Origin: an uncultured Bacilli bacterium
GTDB lineage: Bacteria > Bacillota_I > Bacilli_A > RF39 > UBA660
Length of the DNA: 64,000 nt
Assembly: GCA_934102355.1 (NCBI GenBank)
Contig: CAKOSO010000003.1
Span: forward strand, 1 to 64,000
Reading direction: 5' to 3'
The position numbers were made by a program, and so were the translations under genes. Shown piece after piece: positions 59,374-64,000 of the stretch. The notes below the pieces were generated by a model. The model had not been told where the DNA came from. It made no database searches and saw only the letters and a program-made list of their open reading frames with translations. How positions within the stretch are numbered: position 1 is the stretch's first letter; each line of letters begins with the position of its first letter.

Positions 59374-60692
59374 TATTTCACCTCCATTATATTATTAAAA
59401 GGAACAACATAATCAAAATTTAAAATAGCATAAATATCATTTTTATATGAATTAATCTCATCCTTAGCCTTATATAGATCATCATATATCTTAATATTTT
59501 TAGTGCTTATTCCTGCAAGTTTAAGTCTTACTGCTATATCATATTTTTGAGGTCCAGTAACAACAAATTTATCAACATTAGCATTCTTTAAAAGTTCAAA
59601 ATCAATATCATATAACCAAGATAAATCATCAAATTCATATCTTCTTGATATCTCTTTCCAACCTAAAACAACCATTTTCTTATTTTTATTTCTTAATGTA
59701 TAAAGAATTGATTGATTATATGTTTGAGCATTTTCACATTTATTATTCAAAACATAAATATTTTTATTCCCTTTTTTAAAAGTATCAAAAATCTTTTTAT
59801 CTTTATTCAAAGAATTAATAGATTTAGTAATTTTCTTTTCATCAATACCACAAATACTTAAAACTGAGAAAGCTGCTAAAGTATTATAGAAACTATAAAG
59901 CATATCATTATTTACCTTGATCTTATACTTATCATTTATAAAAATCATTTTTTTACCATAGTTTATTTTAGTAACTTTATATAAACTTTCTGGGTGTTTA
60001 AAAGAACAAGATTCACAGTAGTAATCACCAAGTGTTTCAATATTATAATAATTATATTTTAAGACACTATTACATTTAGGGCATCTATAAGTATTTAAAG
60101 TATTAAACATATTATTTTTATAAGAATATTCATTTTCACTAATACTATAATATTTTGTTTTATATCCATCATCTTCAAATGACATCAAGAAAGGATCATC
60201 ACCATTTACAATAAGTTCAATACCTTTATTTAAACTTTTAGATATTTCTTCCTTAATAAACTCTATATTTGATTGTCTAGGAGGTTGATCACGTGTAATA
60301 TTAGTAATTACAACATAGTTTGGAGAAAAATAAGGGAATACATATTTCGCATATCTTTCATCCATTTCAAATACAAAAGCATCAACTTTAGTTTTTCCAG
60401 TAATAGTTGCATTTTCTAAAATTGTAGTAATAACAGCACCACGTTCATTAGAACCTTTAGAGTTATAACCAACTTTATATCCATTATCTCTTAATACATG
60501 AGTAACTATTTTAGAAGTAGAACCTTTACCACTTGAACCAGTAACAGCAATAACTAATTTTGGCTTTTCTAACTTAGTTAATATTTTCTTATCTAATTTG
60601 TAAGCAAAATCTCCTGGAAAAGAACTGCCTCTTTTTAATAACTTACACATAAATAATGCAAGTTTTCCACCTAGTATACTTAATAATTTCAT
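59373..60692 (-). CDS. murT: MurT-type lipid II isoglutaminyl synthase subunit
   Basis: 439 residues of Mur ligase fold: VTGSSGKGSTSKI (P-loop), DERYAKYVFPYFSPNYVVITNITRDQ and a Cys4 zinc ribbon (CPKC...CESC near 200-225) that is typical of MurT. The C-terminal DUF1727 domain (about 320-439) has LSWLYDIDFELL, with the D-x-S-W-x-x-D pattern kept but the preceding ND...ADG block changed. MurT with GatD amidates lipid II D-glutamate using ATP. It lies on the minus strand ahead of gatD and is divergent from gatCAB. Confidence 0.9.
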   Translation of the reverse strand: MKLLSILGGKLALFMCKLLKRGSSFPGDFAYKLDKKILTKLEKPKLVIAVTGSSGKGSTSKIVTHVLRDNGYKVGYNSKGSNERGAVITTILENATITGKTKVDAFVFEMDERYAKYVFPYFSPNYVVITNITRDQPPRQSNIEFIKEEISKSLNKGIELIVNGDDPFLMSFEDDGYKTKYYSISENEYSYKNNMFNTLNTYRCPKCNSVLKYNYYNIETLGDYYCESCSFKHPESLYKVTKINYGKKMIFINDKYKIKVNNDMLYSFYNTLAAFSVLSICGIDEKKITKSINSLNKDKKIFDTFKKGNKNIYVLNNKCENAQTYNQSILYTLRNKNKKMVVLGWKEISRRYEFDDLSWLYDIDFELLKNANVDKFVVTGPQKYDIAVRLKLAGISTKNIKIYDDLYKAKDEINSYKNDIYAILNFDYVVPFNNIMEVK

Positions 60693-60796
60693 AATATCAC
60701 CAAAAAAATTATACCATGATTAGTCATAAACATAAAGAAATAAAGAATAAAAATACAATATTAATGCCATAAAACATAGAAAAATGTTTACATATT

Positions 60797-60805
60797 TGCT
60801 ATAAT
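60797..60805 (+). promoter_or_regulatory. Extended -10 promoter of gatCAB
   Basis: TGCTATAAT is a perfect extended -10 element about 20 bases before the gatC start; no strong -35 box is visible. Confidence 0.65.
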
Positions 60806-60825
60806 GTTAAAGACGGAGGGATGTT

Positions 60826-61122
60826 ATGGATAAACTAACAAAAGAAGAAGTTTTACATGTTGCAAAACTTGCAAAATTAAGACTTAATGAAGATGAGATT
60901 GAAAGCTATAGCATAAAATTAAAAGGAATATTAAATGAAATAGAAAAAATAAATGATATAGATATTGATGAAGAAACACCAATTATGATTAGTTCAGTAG
61001 AAGATGAATGTAAATTAAGAGATGAAAATCTTGAAACTAATGAATATAAGGATGAAATGCTAAAGAATGCACCTTCAACTTATTTGAATTATGTAGAAGT
61101 AAGAGGTGTTTTCAATGACTAA
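60826..61122 (+). CDS. gatC: Asp/Glu-tRNA amidotransferase subunit C
   Basis: 98 residues with the GatC pattern EEVLHVAKLAKLRLNEDEIE and a C-terminal LRDENLETNEYKDEMLKNAP that normally wraps around GatA and GatB. It stabilises the complex that turns Glu-tRNA-Gln (and Asp-tRNA-Asn) into the amide forms. GGAGGG precedes the ATG, and gatA overlaps its end by 8 bases. Confidence 0.94.
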   Translation: MDKLTKEEVLHVAKLAKLRLNEDEIESYSIKLKGILNEIEKINDIDIDEETPIMISSVEDECKLRDENLETNEYKDEMLKNAPSTYLNYVEVRGVFND

Positions 61123-62554
61123 TTATTTAGAATTAAGTTTAAAAGAAATAAATGAACTTTTAAAATCAAAAAAGATTAAACCAATAGATTTAGTAGAAGA
61201 ATCAATATCAAGAATAGAAAGTAATAAAGATTTAAATTGCTTTATAACAACTAACTTTGATGAAGCAAGAAAAAAAGCAAAAGAATTAGAAAATAAAGAA
61301 GTTGATAACATCCTATTTGGAATACCTATAGCTATAAAAGATAATATTGTGACAAAAGGTTTAAGAACAACAGCAGCATCAAAAATGCTTGAAAATTTTA
61401 TACCAGTATATAATGCTCATGTAATAGATTTAATTGAAGAAAAAAACATGATTATAATGGGAAAACTAAATATGGACGAGTTTGCTATGGGTTCATCTAA
61501 CCAAACAAGTTATTTTGGACCAGTAAAAAATCCTTGGAATGAAAAGTTAGTAGCAGGTGGATCATCTGGAGGATCAGCAGCAGCAGTATCAAAAAGACTT
61601 ATACCATTTGCATTAGGAAGTGATACAGGCGGATCAGTAAGGCAGCCAAGTGCATTCTGTGGAACTGTTGGACTAAAACCAACTTATGGAAGAATATCAA
61701 GATATGGCTTAATATCATTTGCATCAAGTATAGATCAAATTGGACCAATTACAAGAAACGTATATGAAAATGCAGAACTTTTAAATATTTTATGTAAAAA
61801 AGATGAACGTGATTTAACAAATTCTGGAATAGAAGAAGATTTCACAAAACTAATAGGTGAGGACATAAAAGGTATGAAAATCGCTATTCCAAAATTTTAC
61901 ATAAGTGAATTTATAGATAAAGAAATACTAGAGAACTTCTATAAAATAAAAGAAATGTTAGAAGAAAATGGTGCCATAGTAGATATGGTTGATATAAAAT
62001 ATATAAATTATTCTGTGCCATTATACCAAATAATAGCATTAGGAGAAGCAAGTAGTAACTTAGCTCGTTTTGATGGAGTAAAATATGGATACTCAAGTAA
62101 AGATGCAACATCAATTGAAGAACTATATCAAAAAACAAGATCTGAAGGATTTGGTCAAGAAGTAAAAAGAAGAATCATGATAGGTTCATACCTTTTAAGT
62201 GGAAAGAACGCTAAAATATATTATGATAGAGCATTAAAAATAAGAAAACTTATTGAACTAGAATTTGCAAAAGTATTTAAAGACTATGATTTAATTATAG
62301 GACCAACTACAACAACATTACCATATGAAATAGGAAGCTCTTTAGAAGATCCAAATCAAAACTTTTTAGACGATTTGTTAACAATACCTGTTAATATGGC
62401 AGGACTTCCTGGTATGTCTATGCCTATTGCGCTATCAGATAAAAAACTTCCAATAGGTATGCAAATAATAGGAAATAGGTTTGATGAAAAAACCATTTAT
62501 AAATTAGCATCATATATTGAAAAAAAAGTAAATTTATTTGGAGGTGAAAGATAA
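61115..62554 (+). CDS. gatA: Asp/Glu-tRNA amidotransferase subunit A
   Basis: 479 residues from the ATG at 61115, after AGAGGTG; the GTG at 61106 overlaps that site. Amidase signature: GGSSGGSAAAVSKR and GSDTGGSVRQPSAFCG provide the Ser-cis-Ser-Lys triad with Lys in IAIKDNI. GatA frees ammonia from glutamine for GatB. Its stop overlaps the start of gatB (TAATG). With AsnS present, the main product is probably Gln-tRNA. Confidence 0.97.
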   Translation: MTNYLELSLKEINELLKSKKIKPIDLVEESISRIESNKDLNCFITTNFDEARKKAKELENKEVDNILFGIPIAIKDNIVTKGLRTTAASKMLENFIPVYNAHVIDLIEEKNMIIMGKLNMDEFAMGSSNQTSYFGPVKNPWNEKLVAGGSSGGSAAAVSKRLIPFALGSDTGGSVRQPSAFCGTVGLKPTYGRISRYGLISFASSIDQIGPITRNVYENAELLNILCKKDERDLTNSGIEEDFTKLIGEDIKGMKIAIPKFYISEFIDKEILENFYKIKEMLEENGAIVDMVDIKYINYSVPLYQIIALGEASSNLARFDGVKYGYSSKDATSIEELYQKTRSEGFGQEVKRRIMIGSYLLSGKNAKIYYDRALKIRKLIELEFAKVFKDYDLIIGPTTTTLPYEIGSSLEDPNQNFLDDLLTIPVNMAGLPGMSMPIALSDKKLPIGMQIIGNRFDEKTIYKLASYIEKKVNLFGGER

Positions 62555-63957
62555 TGTATACACCAACAATAGGAATTGAAGTACATGTTGAATTAAAAAC
62601 TAAAAGAAAAGTTTTTTCAGCATCAACAAATAACTATAATGATTCAGCTAATACAAATGTAAATGAAGTTGATTTTGCATATCCTGGAACACTTCCTACA
62701 CTAAACAAAGAAGTAATAGATAAATCTTTACTTGCAGCGCTAGGCCTTAATTTTGAAATAACAAAGAAAATGCATTTTGATAGAAAGAATTATTTTTATC
62801 CAGATTTACCAAAAGGATATCAAATAACACAAGAAAGAACCCCAATTGGAAGACATGGATATATAACATTATCAAGTGGTAAAAAAATTACAATCGAAAG
62901 AATGCATATAGAAGAAGACACTTGTAAAAGTATTCACGAAGATGGAAGAACATTACTAAATTATAACCGTGCCGGAGTTCCATTAATAGAAATAGTATCT
63001 GATCCAGTCATAGCATCGAAAGAAGAGGCAATGGAATACTTAAATAGATTAAGAGAATTATTATTTTATCTAAATGTAAGTGATTGCAAAATAGAAGAAG
63101 GATCAATGAGAGCAGATGTTAATGTTTCTATATCAAAAACAGATAAATTAGGAACAAAAGTAGAAGTAAAAAACATTGGATCAATAAAAGATGTAGGAAT
63201 AGCAATAGATTATGAAATTAAAAGACAACAAGAAATACTAGACAATAATGGAACAATCGAAGAAGAAACAAGAAGATTCGATTCAAAAACAAATACAACT
63301 ATTTTAATGAGAAAAAAAGAAATAGGAAATGAATATCGTTATCTTCCAGAACCAGATATTCCATATGTATATATAACAGATGAAGAAATAGAAAATACAA
63401 AACAAAAATTACAAATGCTTCCAGATGAAAGAAGAAGACTCTATATTGAAAGAGGAATTTCACCAGTAAATGTTGAAAAAATAATAAATAATAAAGCTTT
63501 ATCAGATTACTTGAATAAATTTATTAATACAAGTATTGATTTTAGAATAGCAAGCAATTTACTCCTTGGAGATATATCTTCATATTTAAATAGAAAAAAT
63601 ATTAAAATTGAAGATACTAAGTTAACAAAAGAAACATTTATTGAAGTAGTTAATATGTTAGAAAGTAAAGAAATAAATAATAATAACTTTAAAGCAATAC
63701 TAGATGATCTTATGGAAACAGATAATAATATAAAAGAAATCTTAAAATCTCATGACATCTCAAATATGGATACAAATGCTTTAGAAGACATAATTAAGAA
63801 AGTCTTAAATGATAACATGGAATCAGTAAATGATTACAAGAATGGTAAAACTAATGCAGCTAAGTATTTAATGGGAATGGCAATGAAAGAAACTAAAGGC
63901 AAAGCTAATCCTAAAGATGTAAATGACATGTTAAATTCTTTACTAAATAAAATGTAA
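62554..63957 (+). CDS. gatB: Asp/Glu-tRNA amidotransferase subunit B
   Basis: 467 residues, the normal length. The N-terminal cradle domain has IGIEVHVELKTKRKVFS and DLPKGYQITQ, VEVKNIGSIKDV and the conserved GEMRADVNVS-type motif (EEGSMRADVNVSIS). The C-terminal YqeY-like tail (about 330-467) ends GMAMKETKGKANPKDVNDML. GatB activates Glu on the tRNA with ATP and receives ammonia from GatA. Confidence 0.97.
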   Translation: MYTPTIGIEVHVELKTKRKVFSASTNNYNDSANTNVNEVDFAYPGTLPTLNKEVIDKSLLAALGLNFEITKKMHFDRKNYFYPDLPKGYQITQERTPIGRHGYITLSSGKKITIERMHIEEDTCKSIHEDGRTLLNYNRAGVPLIEIVSDPVIASKEEAMEYLNRLRELLFYLNVSDCKIEEGSMRADVNVSISKTDKLGTKVEVKNIGSIKDVGIAIDYEIKRQQEILDNNGTIEEETRRFDSKTNTTILMRKKEIGNEYRYLPEPDIPYVYITDEEIENTKQKLQMLPDERRRLYIERGISPVNVEKIINNKALSDYLNKFINTSIDFRIASNLLLGDISSYLNRKNIKIEDTKLTKETFIEVVNMLESKEINNNNFKAILDDLMETDNNIKEILKSHDISNMDTNALEDIIKKVLNDNMESVNDYKNGKTNAAKYLMGMAMKETKGKANPKDVNDMLNSLLNKM

Positions 63958-63958
63958 A

Positions 63959-63987
63959 TTGATTATAGATATGTATTAATGTATAAT
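63959..63987 (+). promoter_or_regulatory. Promoter at the right edge
   Basis: TTGATT (63959-63964) and TATAAT (63982-63987) 17 bp apart, directly after gatB. It should drive a gene beyond the window. Confidence 0.75.
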
Positions 63988-64000
63988 ATTATAATAAGGA

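Noticed and set aside
1..64000. Use of the Mycoplasma genetic code (TGA as Trp), suggested by the DUF285 repeats and AT richness
   Set aside because: All conserved Trp positions use TGG, and several genes end at TGA (for example at 48537-48539 and 12473-12475).
1..64000. tRNA or rRNA genes
   Set aside because: No cloverleaf with a GGTTCRA-type arm and no rRNA sequence was seen on either strand by eye.

Overview
This 64 kb window is chromosomal DNA of a very AT-rich, low-GC Gram-positive bacterium. The genes are closely packed with strong AGGAGG-type ribosome binding sites. TGG codes for Trp and TGA is a true stop (for example the Nudix gene ending at 48539), so the standard bacterial code applies rather than the Mycoplasma code. 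The asnS T-box, the SAM-I riboswitch, GatCAB, RNase HIII, MurT/GatD, a BspA-type leucine-rich-repeat protein and surface proteins with an Asn/Gln-rich tail and one membrane anchor point to a Bacilli-like gut lineage (Erysipelotrichales/RF39-type). This placement is inference; no rRNA or tRNA gene is present. Two small genes resembling sporulation families (Cse60 and CotD) suggest a spore-forming lineage or ancestor.

Layout. 1-24.9 kb is housekeeping and envelope DNA: a BspA-like surface protein cut by the left edge; polA, a cation-efflux gene and mutM; a deacetylase-like protein; rnhC; cvpA-type gene and trxA; T-box-controlled asnS; a run of small membrane proteins; leuS; a sortase; trmB; and a cluster of small envelope proteins ending in a YtxH-type protein.

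25.0-38.6 kb is an integrated element of about 13.6 kb. A 12-bp identical core lies at each end, placed just upstream of a terminator hairpin, and the left copy sits in the 3' part of a structured non-coding RNA candidate. Two copies of TTTAGGTAC(A/C)A lie inside each end, as expected of integrase arm sites. The tyrosine recombinase appears to have lost its N-terminal arm-binding domain, so the element is probably fixed. Its left half carries a likely defence cassette: an AAA15-type ATPase, a small TOPRIM-like partner and a HEPN/Toprim protein. Its right half carries an unfamiliar gene set: two proteins sharing a domain, an isochorismatase-fold hydrolase, an HExxH protein, an MBL-fold hydrolase, a broken gene and a SIMPL-domain protein.

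39-64 kb returns to core DNA: a second Asn/Gln-rich surface protein, a radical SAM/SPASM enzyme, a rhodanese plus thioredoxin-like lipoprotein pair, a SAM-I riboswitch controlling an unusually short MetK, a 1282-residue helical-repeat protein with a C-terminal metallophosphoesterase, a Nudix hydrolase, a GreA-like factor, a TtcA-type thiolase, murE, a NifU-like/GGGtGRT pair, a glucosaminidase, ffh, a CotD-like protein, mazEF bracketed by two identical terminators, a patatin-type lipase, rpoZ, murT-gatD on the minus strand, and gatCAB. A promoter at the right edge points to the next gene.

Points that stand out: the GatD homologue has lost both glutaminase catalytic residues; MetK is compact yet riboswitch-controlled; the large phosphoesterase has an ADP-ribosyltransferase-like middle region; the defence cassette and the structured RNA/att site of the element; and the duplicated terminators around mazEF. 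All functional calls come from reading the sequence and from motif knowledge; no database search was run.
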